Origin: Halopseudomonas yangmingensis
GTDB taxonomy: Bacteria > Pseudomonadota > Gammaproteobacteria > Pseudomonadales > Pseudomonadaceae
Length of the DNA: 64,000 nt
Reading direction: 5' to 3'
Assembly (NCBI RefSeq): GCF_900114825.1
Contig: NZ_FOUI01000004.1
Location: 62,001 to 126,000 of the forward strand
Part shown: positions 54,252 to 64,000 of the stretch, in pieces
How positions within the stretch are numbered: position 1 is the first letter of the stretch
Layout of the letters: each line of letters starts with the position of its first letter
The notes under the pieces: generated by a model
The model's database searches: none
Told to the model about the DNA's origin: nothing
The model's input: only the letters and a program-made list of their open reading frames with translations
Made by a program: the position numbers and the translations under genes

Positions 54252-55288
54252 GTGGCGGACTTGAACAGCGACTGACCAGGGCGTGGTATCAGGGCAGCCG
54301 CTGGCTGATTCTGCTGCGTCCGCTGTCGTTGTTGTTCGGTTGGCTGGCGCGCCGTCGCCGTCAGCGTTATCTGGCTGATCCGCAGCGGGTCTGGCAGCCG
54401 CCGGTACCGCTGATTGTGGTCGGCAATATCACCGTCGGTGGTACCGGCAAGACCCCGATGGTGGTCTGGCTGGTCGATTATCTGCAGCAGCGTGGATTGC
54501 GTCCGGGTGTAATCAGTCGCGGTTATGGTGGAAAGCCGCCGCAACTGCCGTGGCGGGTTGATGCGCAACGCGACAGTGCTGAGCGTTGCGGTGACGAGCC
54601 GTTGCTGGTTGCCCGTCGATGCGGGGTGCCGGTGGTGGTGGATCCGCAGCGGGTACGCGCCGCGCGTTTTTTGCTGGAACAGCAGCCGGTTGACGTGCTG
54701 ATCAGCGATGATGGCCTGCAGCACTACGCCCTTGGGCGCAGTCTGGAAATCGTCATGCTGGATCACCAGCGAGGGCTGGGCAATCGCCGCTGTTTGCCGG
54801 AAGGGCCGCTGCGCGAGCCTCCGCAGCGGCTGCAGGAAAATGTACTCTGTGTGCGTACCGGTGCCATGCAGGACAGTGCCGACGGTTTTGCCATGCCGCT
54901 ACGGGCACGCCTGCTGGTCAATCTGCAGACGGGCGAGCAGCGTGAACTGGTTAGCTGGGATCAGTCCGAGGTGGTGGCGCTGGCGGGTATCGGCAATCCG
55001 CAACGTTTCTTCGACAGCCTGATCGCCGCCGGGCTGCATCCGGAATGCCATGCGTTTGCCGATCATGCCCGCTATGATGCGGCGCTGCTGGATCAGCTGG
55101 ATAATGGACGGCCCTTGCTGATGACCGAAAAGGATGCCGTAAAATGCCTGGCGTTTGCCCGCGACAACTGGTGGTATCTGCGCATCGACGGTGAGCCCGG
55201 TGCCGCCTTTGTGGCAGCCCTCGAGGCGCGTTTGATGTTAGCAGACGTCACCCCCCGACCCGATTCTGGAGAAGCCGATGGACCCTAA
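54248..55288 (+). CDS. lpxK: Tetraacyldisaccharide 4'-kinase
   Basis: A 346-residue inner-membrane-associated kinase that phosphorylates the lipid A precursor. N-terminal hydrophobic helix, Walker [13 protein letters not shown], the conserved VISRGYGGK and [24 protein letters not shown] start overlapping the exbD stop; its 3' end overlaps ycaR by 11 nt. exbB-exbD-lpxK-ycaR-kdsB run without gaps. Confidence 0.96.
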   Translation: MSGGLEQRLTRAWYQGSRWLILLRPLSLLFGWLARRRRQRYLADPQRVWQPPVPLIVVGNITVGGTGKTPMVVWLVDYLQQRGLRPGVISRGYGGKPPQLPWRVDAQRDSAERCGDEPLLVARRCGVPVVVDPQRVRAARFLLEQQPVDVLISDDGLQHYALGRSLEIVMLDHQRGLGNRRCLPEGPLREPPQRLQENVLCVRTGAMQDSADGFAMPLRARLLVNLQTGEQRELVSWDQSEVVALAGIGNPQRFFDSLIAAGLHPECHAFADHARYDAALLDQLDNGRPLLMTEKDAVKCLAFARDNWWYLRIDGEPGAAFVAALEARLMLADVTPRPDSGEADGP

Positions 55289-55463
55289 ACTGCTGGATAT
55301 CCTTGCCTGCCCCCTGTGCAAGGGCCCGTTGATCCTGACTGCCGACAAGACCGAGCTCTGGTGCCGTGCCGACGGCCTGGCATTCCCGATACGTGACGGC
55401 ATTCCGGTCATGCTGGAGAACCAGGCACGCTCCCTCGACGCCGACGAGAAGCTGGATCGCTGA
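55278..55463 (+). CDS. ycaR: Trm112-family small protein YcaR
   Basis: A 61-residue protein starting [16 protein letters not shown], with two conserved Cys here and [19 protein letters not shown] following. In eukaryotes Trm112 activates methyltransferases; the bacterial role between lpxK and kdsB is unknown. The ATG lies inside the end of lpxK, and kdsB starts 1 nt after its stop. Confidence 0.93.
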   Translation: MDPKLLDILACPLCKGPLILTADKTELWCRADGLAFPIRDGIPVMLENQARSLDADEKLDR

Positions 55464-55464
55464 C

Positions 55465-56226
55465 ATGTTCCACGTAATCATTCCGGCCCGGCATGCCTCG
55501 ACCCGGCTACCGGGCAAGCCGCTGCTGCCGATTGCCGGCAAGCCGATGATCCAGCACGTCTGGCAACAGGCCTGCCGCAGCCATGCGCAGAGCGTGACGG
55601 TGGCCACCGATGACCAGCGCATTGCCGCCGTGTGTCGTGACTTTGGTGCCGAGGTGGTCATGACCCGAACCGATCACCCCTCGGGTACCGACCGTCTACA
55701 GGAAGTTGCCGTGAAGCTGGGCCTCAAGGATGACGATGCGGTAGTCAATGTGCAGGGTGATGAGCCACTACTGCCACCGGCGCTGATCGATCAGGTGGCC
55801 GACAACCTGCGACGTTTCGAGGCGGCCAGCATTGCCACCCTGGCAGAACCCTTCAGCGACAGTGCCACCCTGTTCAACCCGAACGCGGTCAAGGTGGTCT
55901 GTGACCATCAGGGCTATGCGCTGTACTTCAGCCGCGCTCCGATGCCCTGGTGTCGTGACGACTTTGCCGCCGGACGCCCGGAGTTGCTGCCGGCGCTGTG
56001 CAGTTTCCGCCGCCACATAGGTCTGTATGCCTACAAGGTTGGCTTTCTGCATGAGTACGTCAGCTGGCCGGCGGCGCCGCTGGAGCAGGCCGAATCCCTC
56101 GAGCAGTTGCGAGCCCTGTGGTTCGGCAAGCGCATCCACGTCGCTGATGCCTGTGTGCCGCCACAGCCCGGTGTGGATACCGCCGAGGATCTGGAGCGGG
56201 TTCGGCAACTGATCAGCGGGGCCTGA
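55465..56226 (+). CDS. kdsB: CMP-KDO synthetase
   Basis: A 253-residue cytidylyltransferase that activates KDO for LPS inner-core synthesis. Motifs: [38 protein letters not shown] and [14 protein letters not shown] at 55465 directly after the ycaR stop; kdsB stop is immediately followed by the next ATG. Confidence 0.97.
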   Translation: MFHVIIPARHASTRLPGKPLLPIAGKPMIQHVWQQACRSHAQSVTVATDDQRIAAVCRDFGAEVVMTRTDHPSGTDRLQEVAVKLGLKDDDAVVNVQGDEPLLPPALIDQVADNLRRFEAASIATLAEPFSDSATLFNPNAVKVVCDHQGYALYFSRAPMPWCRDDFAAGRPELLPALCSFRRHIGLYAYKVGFLHEYVSWPAAPLEQAESLEQLRALWFGKRIHVADACVPPQPGVDTAEDLERVRQLISGA

Positions 56227-56691
56227 ATGCGTATCCTGATGGTGTGTCTGGGCAATATCTGCCGCTCGCCCAGCGCAGAGGCTGTGTTGCGGGCACGGGC
56301 CGATCAGCGTGGACTCGGTCAGCGCCTGCAGATTGACTCGGCAGGTACCGGTGACTGGCATGTCGGCAAGCCGCCGGATGCCCGTTCGCAGGCAGCAGCG
56401 GCCAGGCGCGGTTACCGGCTGGATGATCTGCGTGCGCGTCAGGTCAGGGCGGCGGACTTTCAGGAGTTCGACCTGTTGCTGGCGATGGATCAGGATAATC
56501 TGCGCACCCTGCGTCAGCGTGCGCCGGCCAGCCCGAGGGCGGAACTTGCCTTGTTGCTGGCACATGCCGGCCTTGGTGAGTGCGAGGTGCCGGACCCTTA
56601 CTACGGCGGTGAACAGGGCTTTGAACAGGTGCTTGACTTGCTGGAACAGGCCAGTGATGCCCTGCTTGATCGGCTGGAGCTGCTGTTGTGA
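56227..56691 (+). CDS. Low-molecular-weight protein-tyrosine phosphatase
   Basis: A 154-residue phosphatase with the P-loop VCLGNICRSPSAE (CX5R) at the N terminus and the general-acid DPYYGG near residue 124. Stand-alone LMW-PTPs between kdsB and murB are typical of pseudomonads (ptpA, from memory); no tyrosine kinase is nearby, so the substrate is unknown. It overlaps murB by 4 nt (GTGA). Confidence 0.94.
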   Translation: MRILMVCLGNICRSPSAEAVLRARADQRGLGQRLQIDSAGTGDWHVGKPPDARSQAAAARRGYRLDDLRARQVRAADFQEFDLLLAMDQDNLRTLRQRAPASPRAELALLLAHAGLGECEVPDPYYGGEQGFEQVLDLLEQASDALLDRLELLL

Positions 56692-57716
56692 TTGATGTCC
56701 GGCAGCAGGTCGATCTGGCACCCTGGAACAGTTTTCATCTGGCCGAAACCGCCGAGTATTTCTGTCAGGTTGAAACTACCGCCCAGCTGCGTGAATGCCT
56801 GACGTTGGCCGAGCGTAACGGCTGGCCGCTACAGATTATCGGTGGCGGCAGCAATCTGCTGCTGGCCGGTCCGTTGTCGGGTCTGCTGGTTGTCATACGC
56901 AGTCGCGGCAGGCGGGTGCTGCAGCGTGATCCGGACAGCCTGCTGGTGGAAGTCGAGGCAGGGGAGAACTGGCATCAACTGGTCAATTGGACGCTTGATC
57001 TGGGCCTCTCAGGCCTGGAGAACCTGGCCCTGATCCCGGGAACTGCCGGCGCTGCACCGGTGCAGAATATCGGTGCCTATGGCGTCGAGCTGGCCGACTG
57101 TTTCGACAGTCTGGATGCACTGGATCGCCAGACCGGTGAGTGCCTGCACCTGACTCGCGAGGATTGCCGGTTTGCCTACCGGGATAGCCTGTTCAAGCAG
57201 CAGGCGGGACGCTGGCTGATACTGCGTATCCGGCTGCGGCTATCGCGTCGTCCGCTGCACCGGATCGACTATGCGCCGCTGCGTCAGGCCTGGGAGGCGA
57301 CCGGGGTAAAGCGCCCGGACCCACGGCTGCTGGCCGAACTGGTCTGTGCTATCCGCCGTAGCAAGCTGCCGGACCCGGATGTGCTGGGTAATGCCGGCAG
57401 CTTCTTCAAAAATCCCTTGGTCGCTGCGGACCAGGCACTGGCGCTGGCCGAACAGTATCCGCAGTTGCCGCAGTATCCTCAGTCGGGTGGTCAGTACAAG
57501 CTGGCGGCGGGCTGGTTAATCGAGCAGGCCGGCTGGAAAGGCCGTCGACTTGGGCCTGTGGGTGTGCATAGCGAGCAGGCGCTGGTGCTGGTCAACCATG
57601 GTGGTGCCCGTGGGCGGGATGTGCTGGTCCTGGCCGATGCCGTAGCAGCGGATGTGCAGGCACGGTTTGGCGTGGCGCTGGAGCGTGAACCGGTGTTACT
57701 GGGGCAGGTCGGTTAA
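56688..57716 (+). CDS. murB: UDP-N-acetylenolpyruvoylglucosamine reductase
   Basis: A 342-residue FAD enzyme that makes UDP-MurNAc for peptidoglycan. FAD-binding IIGGGSNLLLAG, GLENLALIPGTAGAAPVQNIGAYG, Arg in CRFAYRDSLFK, catalytic Ser in GNAGSFFKNP and Glu in VHSEQALVLVN. It is of type I (E. coli length, with the extra loop around Tyr). GTG start at 56688, coupled to the phosphatase gene. Last gene of the plus-strand run that starts at comEC. Confidence 0.97.
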   Translation: MIDVRQQVDLAPWNSFHLAETAEYFCQVETTAQLRECLTLAERNGWPLQIIGGGSNLLLAGPLSGLLVVIRSRGRRVLQRDPDSLLVEVEAGENWHQLVNWTLDLGLSGLENLALIPGTAGAAPVQNIGAYGVELADCFDSLDALDRQTGECLHLTREDCRFAYRDSLFKQQAGRWLILRIRLRLSRRPLHRIDYAPLRQAWEATGVKRPDPRLLAELVCAIRRSKLPDPDVLGNAGSFFKNPLVAADQALALAEQYPQLPQYPQSGGQYKLAAGWLIEQAGWKGRRLGPVGVHSEQALVLVNHGGARGRDVLVLADAVAADVQARFGVALEREPVLLGQVG

Positions 57717-57808
57717 AAGAAAACACAGATCAAACAGGTTCTGCGCCTTCGCGACAACCGATTAACAGGTTGTCAGGATGCTGTGCAATTGATCAGCGTT
57801 TGCTGAAT

Positions 57809-57842
57809 AAAAAAGGGGATGCCGATTGGCATCCCCTTTTTT
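57809..57842. terminator. Bidirectional intrinsic terminator
   Basis: A perfect stem (57809-57823 with 57828-57842, loop GATT) with A6 on one side and T6 on the other lies between convergent murB and rne. Confidence 0.95.
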
Positions 57843-57857
57843 GCTGGCAGCGCTGGA

Positions 57858-60800
57858 TCAACGCTGTTCAGGCTCCACTGCAGTGCTCGGCTGTACCGCG
57901 TCCTGCGGTTCTGCCTCACCGTCAGCATCGCTGCCGGGCTCGATCAGCAGGCTGGCCTGTTCTGGACGCAGTGGCTCGCTGGCCGGCTGTTCAACCTCGG
58001 CGGCAACCTCGGCAGGCAGGTCGGCCTGTGGCTCTGCAACAGGTGCGGTCTCGGCAGCTACCTCAGTCTCGACAAGGGCTGCGGGCTCGACAGCCGCTTC
58101 GCTGGCCACCGCGACAGGTGCTGTGTCGTTGTCCACCGGCTGGGCTGTCTCGACGGTTGCTTCTGCAACCGGTTGGCTGACAACCTTGGTAGCTTCAGTT
58201 GCCGGTTCTGCTGCGTCGACAGCCGGGCTGGGCGCATCGGCCTGGGCCTGCTCGGCAGCCGCCTGTTCCTCGGCGAGGCGCTTGGCTTCCAGCTGACGGC
58301 GGCGGATTTCGCGTGGGTCATTGTAGGCGCGACCGCTTTCGGTCAGGGCTGGCATCGCTTCAGGCTGTGCCTCGGGCGCTGCTTCTGCGGCGGGTTGCGG
58401 CTCGACTGTTACTGCTGCAGGGGGCTCGCTGACCTCGGCAACAGGTGCTTCAGCGGCAACCGGCTCCGGCTGGGCTTCGGCTTGTGCAGGGGCTTCAACG
58501 GCGGCTTGTTCCAGGCTCAGTTGGGTATCCAGCTGGCTGGACTGCTGCTCGGCAAAACGGCTGGCGGCACTGGCCAATGAGGCTTCCAATACTTCAGCGG
58601 TTTCACCCAGGGTCTGCTCGACAGGCTGGCTAACCGGCTCGATGGCTACATTTTCGATGCTGGTGGCTGCGGCTGCTGTTGCAGCAATCCCTGCTTCGGT
58701 TTGCTGCTCGACAGCTGTGCCGTCGGCATCAGTTTCAGCCTCGTTCTGGGCTTCAGCTTCAGGGCGACGACGGTTGTTGCGGCGGCGCTGGCTGTTGCGT
58801 GAACGGCGACGCGGACGCTCCTGTCCGTCGACGGCATTGTCTTCGCTGGATTCATCCGCGCTGTCGGCAATATCCTCGACCAGTTCGGCAGCGGCAGTGC
58901 TGGCTGCAGCGGCAACAGCAACCCCGGCGACTTCGCTGGCAGCCGGGTGCGGCTGGCGCTGCGGCGCCTGAACGGCGGCCTCGTCAGCTACCGCTGTCTG
59001 GCGGGTTGTATCACGGGTTTCGCTGTCCTGATTGCGGCGACGGCGGCGGCCTTCACCACGGTTTTCGCTGCTGCTGTCACGTACTTCACCCTCGACCTGC
59101 GGGGAGGCGGCCGGTGTTGCACGCTCGTTACGCGGTTGGCGCTCCTCACGATTCGGGCGTTCCTGGCGTTCCTCTCGCGGTGCGCGTTCGGCACGTTCCT
59201 CTCGCGGTGCGCGTTCCTGACGGGGGCGATCGCCACGTTCGCCACGATCATTGCGATTGCGGCGGTTGCGGTTGTTACGGCGCTCGTCATTGCGGCGCGG
59301 CTCATCCGAACGCTGCGCCTGACGCTGCGGCTTGGACGGCTCGGCTTGCACGTCTGTTTCCGGCTGCTTGTTCTGGGCAAACAGCGATACCAGTGAGCGG
59401 ATCATGCCCTTGAACAGACCGGGCTGGGTATCTACCAGCGACTGGGTATGAGCGGTGGCCGGAGCGGGTTCGGCAGCGGTCTGCGCCGGTGCCGGGCGTG
59501 AGGGCGCAATAGCCTTGACTGCAGCTTCCTGGCGGACCACGGTGCGGGTCTGGCTGACCGGCTGCGGAGCGGCTTCTTCTTCGCTTTGCACGCTGATGCT
59601 GTAGCTGCTTTCGCCGCTGAGTACGGACTCGTTGTCATCACGCAGGCGCTGAACATCGAAGTGCGGCGTTTCCAGGGCCTCGCTGGGGATCACCAGCAGA
59701 CGCACGCGGGTACGCTTCTCGATGCTCACCAGCACTTCGCGCTTCTCGTTGAGCAGGAAGCTGCCGACGCTGATCGGCACCAGTGCGCGCACCTCGGCGG
59801 TACGGTCCTTGAGTGCTTCTTCCTCGATCAGGCGCAGTACCGACAGTGACAGCGACTCGACATCGCGGATGGTGCCGCGGCCGTTACAGCGCGGGCAGAC
59901 GATACCGCTGGTCTCGCCGAGTGACGGGCGCAGGCGCTGACGGGACATTTCCAGCAGACCGAAACGCGAAATGCGGCCAATCTGCACGCGGGCACGGTCA
60001 GCCTCAAGGCTTTCGCGCATGCGATCCTCGACTGCCCGCTGGTTTTTCGCCGGGGTCATGTCGATAAAGTCGATGACGATCAGGCCGCCGATGTCACGCA
60101 GGCGCAACTGGCGGGCGATTTCCTCGGCTGCTTCCAGGTTGGTTTGTAGCGCGGTCTCCTCGATGTCACCGCCCTTGGTGGCGCGCGCCGAGTTGATGTC
60201 GATGGAAACCAGGGCTTCGGTATGGTCGATGACGATGGAGCCACCGGAGGGCAGTTTCACTTCGCGTTCAAAGGCGGTTTCGATCTGGCTTTCGATCTGG
60301 AAACGGTTGAACAGCGGCACGCTGTCCTCGTACAGCTTGATCTTGCTGGCGAACTGCGGCATCACCTGGTCAATGAAGGCCAGTGCGTCGTCGCGAACCT
60401 GCGGGTTGTCGATCAGCACCTCGCCGATATCCTGGCGCAGGTAATCGCGGATCGCGCGGATGATGACATTGGACTCCTGATAGATCAGGAACGGAGCAGG
60501 GCGCTCGGCGGAGGCGGTCTTTACCGCGCCCCACAGTTGCAGCAGGTAATCGAGGTCCCACTGCAGTTCCTCGGCGCTGCGGCCAAGTCCGGCGGTGCGA
60601 ACGATCATGCCCATATCGGCGGGCACATTCAGGCTGTTCAGTGCTTCGCGCAGTTCGTTGCGCTCCTCACCCTCGATGCGGCGGGAAATGCCACCGGCGC
60701 GCGGGTTGTTCGGCATCAGTACCAGGTAGCGGCCGGCCAGGCTGATAAAGGTGGTGAGTGCAGCACCCTTGTTGCCACGCTCTTCCTTGTCGACCTGGAC

Positions 60801-61097
60801 AATGACTTCCTGACCTTCCTTGAGTACGTCCTTGATATTGACGCGGCCTTCCGGCTGCTTGATGAAGTACTCGCGGGAGATTTCCTTGAGCGGCAGGAAA
60901 CCGTGACGTTCAGAGCCGAACTCGACGAAGGCGGCTTCCAGGCTGGGTTCTACCCGGGTAATACGCCCCTTGTAGATGTTGGCTTTTTTCTGTTCACGGG
61001 CTCCGGATTCAATATCCAGATCGAACAGGCGCTGGCCATCTACCAGTGCGACACGCAACTCTTCGGGCTGGGTTGCGTTGATGAGCATTCTTTTCAT
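57858..61097 (-). CDS. rne: Ribonuclease E
   Basis: A 1079-residue endoribonuclease and degradosome scaffold. The N-terminal half has the S1 domain (about 35-120), the RNase-H/DNase-I-like catalytic core ([12 protein letters not shown] and VIDFIDMTP with the metal-binding Asp residues) and the zinc link [13 protein letters not shown]. The C-terminal half is disordered: an Arg/Glu/Asn-rich RNA-binding region (about 620-720) with short repeats, then long Ala/Glu/Val/Pro-rich stretches and a terminal motif [21 protein letters not shown] (centre only). The ATG at 61097 starts the universal [12 protein letters not shown]. It has a 470-nt leader. Confidence 0.97.
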   Translation of the reverse strand: MKRMLINATQPEELRVALVDGQRLFDLDIESGAREQKKANIYKGRITRVEPSLEAAFVEFGSERHGFLPLKEISREYFIKQPEGRVNIKDVLKEGQEVIVQVDKEERGNKGAALTTFISLAGRYLVLMPNNPRAGGISRRIEGEERNELREALNSLNVPADMGMIVRTAGLGRSAEELQWDLDYLLQLWGAVKTASAERPAPFLIYQESNVIIRAIRDYLRQDIGEVLIDNPQVRDDALAFIDQVMPQFASKIKLYEDSVPLFNRFQIESQIETAFEREVKLPSGGSIVIDHTEALVSIDINSARATKGGDIEETALQTNLEAAEEIARQLRLRDIGGLIVIDFIDMTPAKNQRAVEDRMRESLEADRARVQIGRISRFGLLEMSRQRLRPSLGETSGIVCPRCNGRGTIRDVESLSLSVLRLIEEEALKDRTAEVRALVPISVGSFLLNEKREVLVSIEKRTRVRLLVIPSEALETPHFDVQRLRDDNESVLSGESSYSISVQSEEEAAPQPVSQTRTVVRQEAAVKAIAPSRPAPAQTAAEPAPATAHTQSLVDTQPGLFKGMIRSLVSLFAQNKQPETDVQAEPSKPQRQAQRSDEPRRNDERRNNRNRRNRNDRGERGDRPRQERAPREERAERAPREERQERPNREERQPRNERATPAASPQVEGEVRDSSSENRGEGRRRRRNQDSETRDTTRQTAVADEAAVQAPQRQPHPAASEVAGVAVAAAASTAAAELVEDIADSADESSEDNAVDGQERPRRRSRNSQRRRNNRRRPEAEAQNEAETDADGTAVEQQTEAGIAATAAAATSIENVAIEPVSQPVEQTLGETAEVLEASLASAASRFAEQQSSQLDTQLSLEQAAVEAPAQAEAQPEPVAAEAPVAEVSEPPAAVTVEPQPAAEAAPEAQPEAMPALTESGRAYNDPREIRRRQLEAKRLAEEQAAAEQAQADAPSPAVDAAEPATEATKVVSQPVAEATVETAQPVDNDTAPVAVASEAAVEPAALVETEVAAETAPVAEPQADLPAEVAAEVEQPASEPLRPEQASLLIEPGSDADGEAEPQDAVQPSTAVEPEQR
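59167..59216. repeat. 27-bp tandem repeat inside rne
   Basis: Two identical 23-bp copies (59167-59189 and 59194-59216), period 27 bp, encode a duplicated nine-residue A-P-R-E-E-R unit in the Arg-rich tail of RNase E. Degenerate further units flank it. Confidence 0.8.
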
Positions 61098-61567
61098 AAG
61101 TACCGTTGGCGTTCCAGTTGCTTGCCGGATCGCACGCACACGGCACCCTGACTCTAACGAGGTGTCAGGTGTGTTTCTGTTTGGGCCAACCTTGCCCTTT
61201 GCAGATCAATTGTCACTGCCCTGGGCAGTGACAGCACGACTGTTGCTGGCGAGTACAGAGAACTTCTTGGGGGAGGAATCAGCCGGACTGGGGACTGGGA
61301 CAGCCTGCAAAGGCGGCTGTCAACGCTGGTCACATGATCCTGAAGCTGTGCATCTCCACCTGGACACTTACCCATCAAATCGGGTGCCGCTAGCGGCTTT
61401 GCGCAGAGCGGGTTTAAATTACCTATCACCTGCCGGTGGGGCAGGTGTACTGTGGCTGGCCTGTCATCCACGACGCCCTTGCGTTGCGCGGATCGGCTCT
61501 GACCGATGTTTCTGGGATGTTTCGCCGGCATTTTCAACGGCGTTTCCCGGCTGCATGACGCGCAGCT
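61098..61567 (-). promoter_or_regulatory. Long rne 5' leader with hairpins
   Basis: About 470 nt between the promoter and the rne ATG contain no gene on either strand. Stems seen: a perfect 10-bp stem 61211-61220 with 61224-61233, and an 8-bp stem 61427-61434 with 61440-61447. E. coli rne also has a long structured leader through which RNase E autoregulates its mRNA; the same role here is inference. Confidence 0.6.
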
Positions 61568-61573
61568 CGGCGG

Positions 61574-61602
61574 ACTATAGCAGCAATTATCAAGTGCTTC
61601 AA
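61574..61602 (-). promoter_or_regulatory. Sigma70-type promoter of rne
   Basis: On the minus strand TTGAAG (61602-61597) and TATAGT (61579-61574) are separated by exactly 17 nt. Start of transcription is expected near 61567. The rluC start codon on the other strand is only 28 bp away, so the rluC promoter must overlap or lie inside the rne leader. Confidence 0.75.
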
Positions 61603-61629
61603 ATGCAAGAAAAAATGTATGATGCGCCG

Positions 61630-62604
61630 ATGAAAACCGATACCCCCGCAAGCACTTCGCCAAGTCCGTCTGTGCGCATCGAACTGATCACCGAGGATCA
61701 GGCCGGACAGCGCATCGACAACTTCCTGATGACCCGACTCAAGGGCGCGCCACGCACCCTGGTGTACCGTATCTTGCGCAAGGGCGAGGTGCGCGTGAAC
61801 AAGGGGCGGGTCAAGCCGGAATACCGCCTGCAGGCGGGTGACCAGTTGCGCATTCCGCCGGTACGCCTGCCCGAGCCGGACCAGCCGGCCAAGCTGGGCA
61901 AGGGGCTGCTGGAGCACCTGGAAAGCTGTGTGCTGTATGAGGACAAGGGGTTGCTGATCGTCAACAAGCCGGCGGGTCTGGCGGTGCATGGCGGTAGCGG
62001 GCTGAGTTTCGGACTGATCGAGGCGATGCGACAGCTACGCCCGGACTGCCCGCAACTGGAGTTGGTGCATCGGTTGGACCGGGATACATCGGGCTGCCTG
62101 ATGATTGCAAAAAAGCGCAGCATGCTGCGCCACCTGCATGCCGCGCTGCGTGGTGACGGCGTTGACAAGCGCTATCTGGCCTTGGTGCGCGGACGCTGGC
62201 CGACCTCGCTGCGCAAGGTGCATGCGCCGCTGCGCAAGAACAATCTGCGATCTGGCGAACGTATGGTTGAGGTTAACGTTGAGGGCAAGGAATCGCTTAC
62301 CGAATTCAGTGTGGTACGACGCTTTGAGGATGTGGCAACGCTGATTGAGGCACGGCCGATTACCGGGCGTACCCATCAGATCCGCGTGCATGCCCGACAT
62401 GCCGGGCATGCGATTGCCGGGGATGACAAGTATGGTGATGAGGATTTCAGTCGGCTGATTGCCGGCCTGGGTAGTCGGCGACTGTTTCTGCATGCGCGCT
62501 CGCTGCGCGTGCAGTTGCCGGATGAGCAATGGCTGGAAGTGTCCGCCGAGCCGGGTGAGGAGTGGGACAGTTTGCTGACAAAACTGGAAGGCTACCGTGG
62601 TTGA
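61630..62604 (+). CDS. rluC: 23S rRNA pseudouridine synthase
   Basis: A 324-residue RluA-family synthase (RluC modifies positions 955, 2504 and 2580 in E. coli 23S rRNA). N-terminal S4 RNA-binding domain ([26 protein letters not shown]) and catalytic Asp in [25 protein letters not shown] completes the active site. Divergent from rne, as in E. coli. The ATG at 61630 has no strong ribosome site; in-frame ATGs at 61603 and 61615 are alternatives. Confidence 0.95.
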   Translation: MKTDTPASTSPSPSVRIELITEDQAGQRIDNFLMTRLKGAPRTLVYRILRKGEVRVNKGRVKPEYRLQAGDQLRIPPVRLPEPDQPAKLGKGLLEHLESCVLYEDKGLLIVNKPAGLAVHGGSGLSFGLIEAMRQLRPDCPQLELVHRLDRDTSGCLMIAKKRSMLRHLHAALRGDGVDKRYLALVRGRWPTSLRKVHAPLRKNNLRSGERMVEVNVEGKESLTEFSVVRRFEDVATLIEARPITGRTHQIRVHARHAGHAIAGDDKYGDEDFSRLIAGLGSRRLFLHARSLRVQLPDEQWLEVSAEPGEEWDSLLTKLEGYRG

Positions 62605-63277
62605 TACGCTGATTTTTGATTGGGACGGCACCCTGGTGGATTCGGTCAGCAAGATTGTCGCCGCCATGCAGCTGGCTGCTGATCAGGTGGGCTTGCCGCC
62701 AGCCAGCGATGAGGCGGTACGTGGCATTATCGGGCTTGGTTTGCCGGAGGCGATTGCCGTGCTCTACCCGCAACTGGATGACCCTGCGTTGATCGAGCGT
62801 CTTGGCCGTGCCTACAGCAATACTTATCTGGAGCTGGAGCAGCAGCCCTCGCCGATGTTTGACGGGGTGCTGGAGGCGCTGCATGGCTGGCGTCAGCAGG
62901 GGTTACGTCTGGCAGTGGCTACCGGCAAGAGTCGGCGTGGTCTTGAGCGGATTTTGCAGTTGCATGACCTGCAGCGGTTTTTTGATGCCACCCGCTGCGC
63001 CGACGAAACCGCCAGCAAGCCGGATCCGCGCATGCTCTATGAGTTGCTGGGTGAGCTGGATCGTACTCCGCAACAGGCGGTAATGGTTGGTGATAGCGGA
63101 TTTGACCTGCAGATGGCGCACAATGCCGGGGTGACGCCGATAGCCGTAAGCTACGGCGCGCAGTCACGCGAGTTGCTGTTGCCGCATGCGCCCGCCGTGT
63201 GTCTGGATCATTTTCAACAACTGGATGTCTGGCTGGCCTCGCGCCTGGCCGGGCGTTCATATGGAGAGATTGTCTGA
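62597..63277 (+). CDS. HAD-family hydrolase (phosphoglycolate-phosphatase-like)
   Basis: A 226-residue HAD superfamily IA phosphatase. Nucleophile motif [11 protein letters not shown], motif II VATGK, motif III Lys in ASKPDPRML and motif [13 protein letters not shown]. Substrate unknown. GTG start inside the end of rluC (8-nt overlap); stop overlaps the sppA ATG by 1 nt. Confidence 0.93.
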   Translation: MVDTLIFDWDGTLVDSVSKIVAAMQLAADQVGLPPASDEAVRGIIGLGLPEAIAVLYPQLDDPALIERLGRAYSNTYLELEQQPSPMFDGVLEALHGWRQQGLRLAVATGKSRRGLERILQLHDLQRFFDATRCADETASKPDPRMLYELLGELDRTPQQAVMVGDSGFDLQMAHNAGVTPIAVSYGAQSRELLLPHAPAVCLDHFQQLDVWLASRLAGRSYGEIV

Positions 63278-64000
63278 TGTCTGAGGATCGCTGGACCCAG
63301 AGTCCAATGCAGGCCCGTGAATCTGCCGGCATGCCGGGAACTGTCGAGGATGCCAAGGCCTGGAAGCTGCTTGAGGGCAGTCTGCAGGCGTCAATCATCG
63401 AGCAGCGCCGGGCGCGGCGCTGGGGCATATTTTTCAAGAGCCTGACCTTCCTTTATCTGTTTGGCGCAATTGCGCTGTTTTCGCCATTGGCCAATCTGGA
63501 TTCGCGACAGGCGATGAGCAAGCCGCATGTGGCGCTGATTGAGGTGCGCGGCATGATTGCCCAGGGTCAGGAGGCCAGTGCCGACAATCTGGTCACCGCA
63601 CTGCGCCGGGCCTTCGAGAACGAGCAGACCCGTGCGGTGATCCTGCGCATCAACAGTCCCGGTGGCAGTCCGGTGCAGGCCGGTTATGTGTATGACGAGA
63701 TCCGCCGGCTGCGCGGCCTGCACCCGGATATCAAGGTGCACGCGGTGATTACCGATCTGGGCGCTTCCGGTGCCTATTATATAGCTGCCGCCGCTGACAG
63801 CATTTATGCCGACAAGGCCAGTCTGGTGGGCTCGATCGGCGTAACCGCTGCCGGTTTCGGTTTTGTCGGCACCCTGGACAAGCTGGGTATCGAGCGGCGC
63901 ACCTACACCGCCGGCGAGCACAAGGCATTCCTTGATCCGTTCCAGCCGGAAAAGCCGGATGAGCGCGAGTTCTGGCAGTCAGTGCTGCAGACTACCCATC
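63277..64000 (+). CDS. sppA: Signal peptide peptidase SppA, 36K type (3' partial)
   Basis: The first 241 codons of an inner-membrane serine peptidase that degrades cleaved signal peptides; the gene runs off the right edge. Charged N terminus, one membrane anchor (about 53-70, SLTFLYLFGAIALFSPL), then the S49 domain with RINSPGGSPVQAGYV, the nucleophile Ser in LGASGAYYIAAAAD and VGSIGV. The short form (about 330 residues) is expected from the absence of an N-terminal duplicate domain. The start overlaps the HAD stop (TGATG). Confidence 0.95.
   Translation, partial: MSEDRWTQSPMQARESAGMPGTVEDAKAWKLLEGSLQASIIEQRRARRWGIFFKSLTFLYLFGAIALFSPLANLDSRQAMSKPHVALIEVRGMIAQGQEASADNLVTALRRAFENEQTRAVILRINSPGGSPVQAGYVYDEIRRLRGLHPDIKVHAVITDLGASGAYYIAAAADSIYADKASLVGSIGVTAAGFGFVGTLDKLGIERRTYTAGEHKAFLDPFQPEKPDEREFWQSVLQTTH

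Noticed and set aside
57717-57808. Small gene between murB and rne
   Set aside because: Only a 140-bp gap with a terminator; no start codon with a ribosome site and coding-like sequence.
60222-61151. A 309-codon open frame opposite the start of rne
   Set aside because: Antisense to the conserved RNase E catalytic domain, with no domain of its own.
1-64000. CRISPR arrays, insertion sequences and prophage genes
   Set aside because: No regularly spaced repeats, transposase, integrase or phage structural genes were seen on either strand.

Overview
The window is a chromosomal segment of a gammaproteobacterium of the family Pseudomonadaceae. The evidence is the gene content and local gene orders (fabB-fabA with a hybrid kinase and gpsA nearby; smr-prmB; selD-selU; lolCD-comEC-exbBD-lpxK-ycaR-kdsB-ptp-murB-rne-rluC-HAD-sppA), which from memory match orders in Pseudomonas aeruginosa. 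The moderately high GC and the mixture suggest a Halopseudomonas-type (P. pertucinogena lineage) genome, but the genus is an inference. Almost everything is ordinary dense chromosome. I saw no prophage, insertion sequence, integrase or CRISPR array, and only one tRNA gene.

Layout. 1-5.6 kb: end of sthA, an ABC exporter with a small Smr-domain gene, a nested inverted-repeat element, prmB and an NlpC/P60 lipoprotein. 5.6-9.3 kb: a tightly overlapped minus-strand operon (EAL phosphodiesterase, patatin-like lipase, CPBP protease, methyltransferase). 9.3-20.7 kb: OprD-type porin, FMN reductase, Na+/H+ antiporter-family transporter, a chemoreceptor with a FliA-type promoter, a retropepsin-like/Zn_protease-family protein, DUF2058 and DUF2897 proteins, an ankyrin protein, a Bcr/CflA drug transporter and a TonB receptor behind a good Fur box. 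20.7-24.2 kb: fabA-fabB and an acyl-CoA synthetase. 24.3-29.4 kb: an operon of TonB-dependent receptor, ABC-type substrate-binding protein and hybrid histidine kinase, which is the most interesting system here. 29.5-35 kb: gpsA-DUF4389-sixA, a second AMP-forming ligase, an alpha/beta hydrolase and a DUF4892 protein. 35-40.7 kb: penicillin acylase, a frameshifted RssA-type patatin gene, selD-selU. 40.8-43.2 kb: molybdenum cofactor genes moeA, moaB, mobA. 43.3 kb: tRNA-Pro(CGG). 43.5-48.1 kb: an NSS sodium symporter and a minus-strand operon PilZ-small exported protein-glycerophosphodiesterase-glpK. 48.2-57.7 kb: an envelope-biogenesis run from lolC to murB. 57.8-64 kb: rne with a long leader and its own sigma70-like promoter, then rluC, a HAD phosphatase and the start of sppA.

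How the genes work together. The envelope theme is strong: lipoprotein export (LolCD), LPS core-lipid A assembly (LpxK, KdsB), peptidoglycan precursor synthesis (MurB) and TonB energisation (ExbBD), which could power the two TonB receptors in the window. Lipid metabolism runs through FabA/FabB, GpsA, two AMP-forming acyl ligases, two patatins and a glycerophosphodiesterase next to glycerol kinase. RNA modification and decay are represented by SelD/SelU, RluC and RNase E. Cyclic-di-GMP signalling appears twice: the EAL protein with intact catalytic motifs, and a PilZ protein with a degenerate binding motif.

All coordinates are read from the sequence by eye. Family assignments rest on recognisable motifs and remembered family members, not on database searches.
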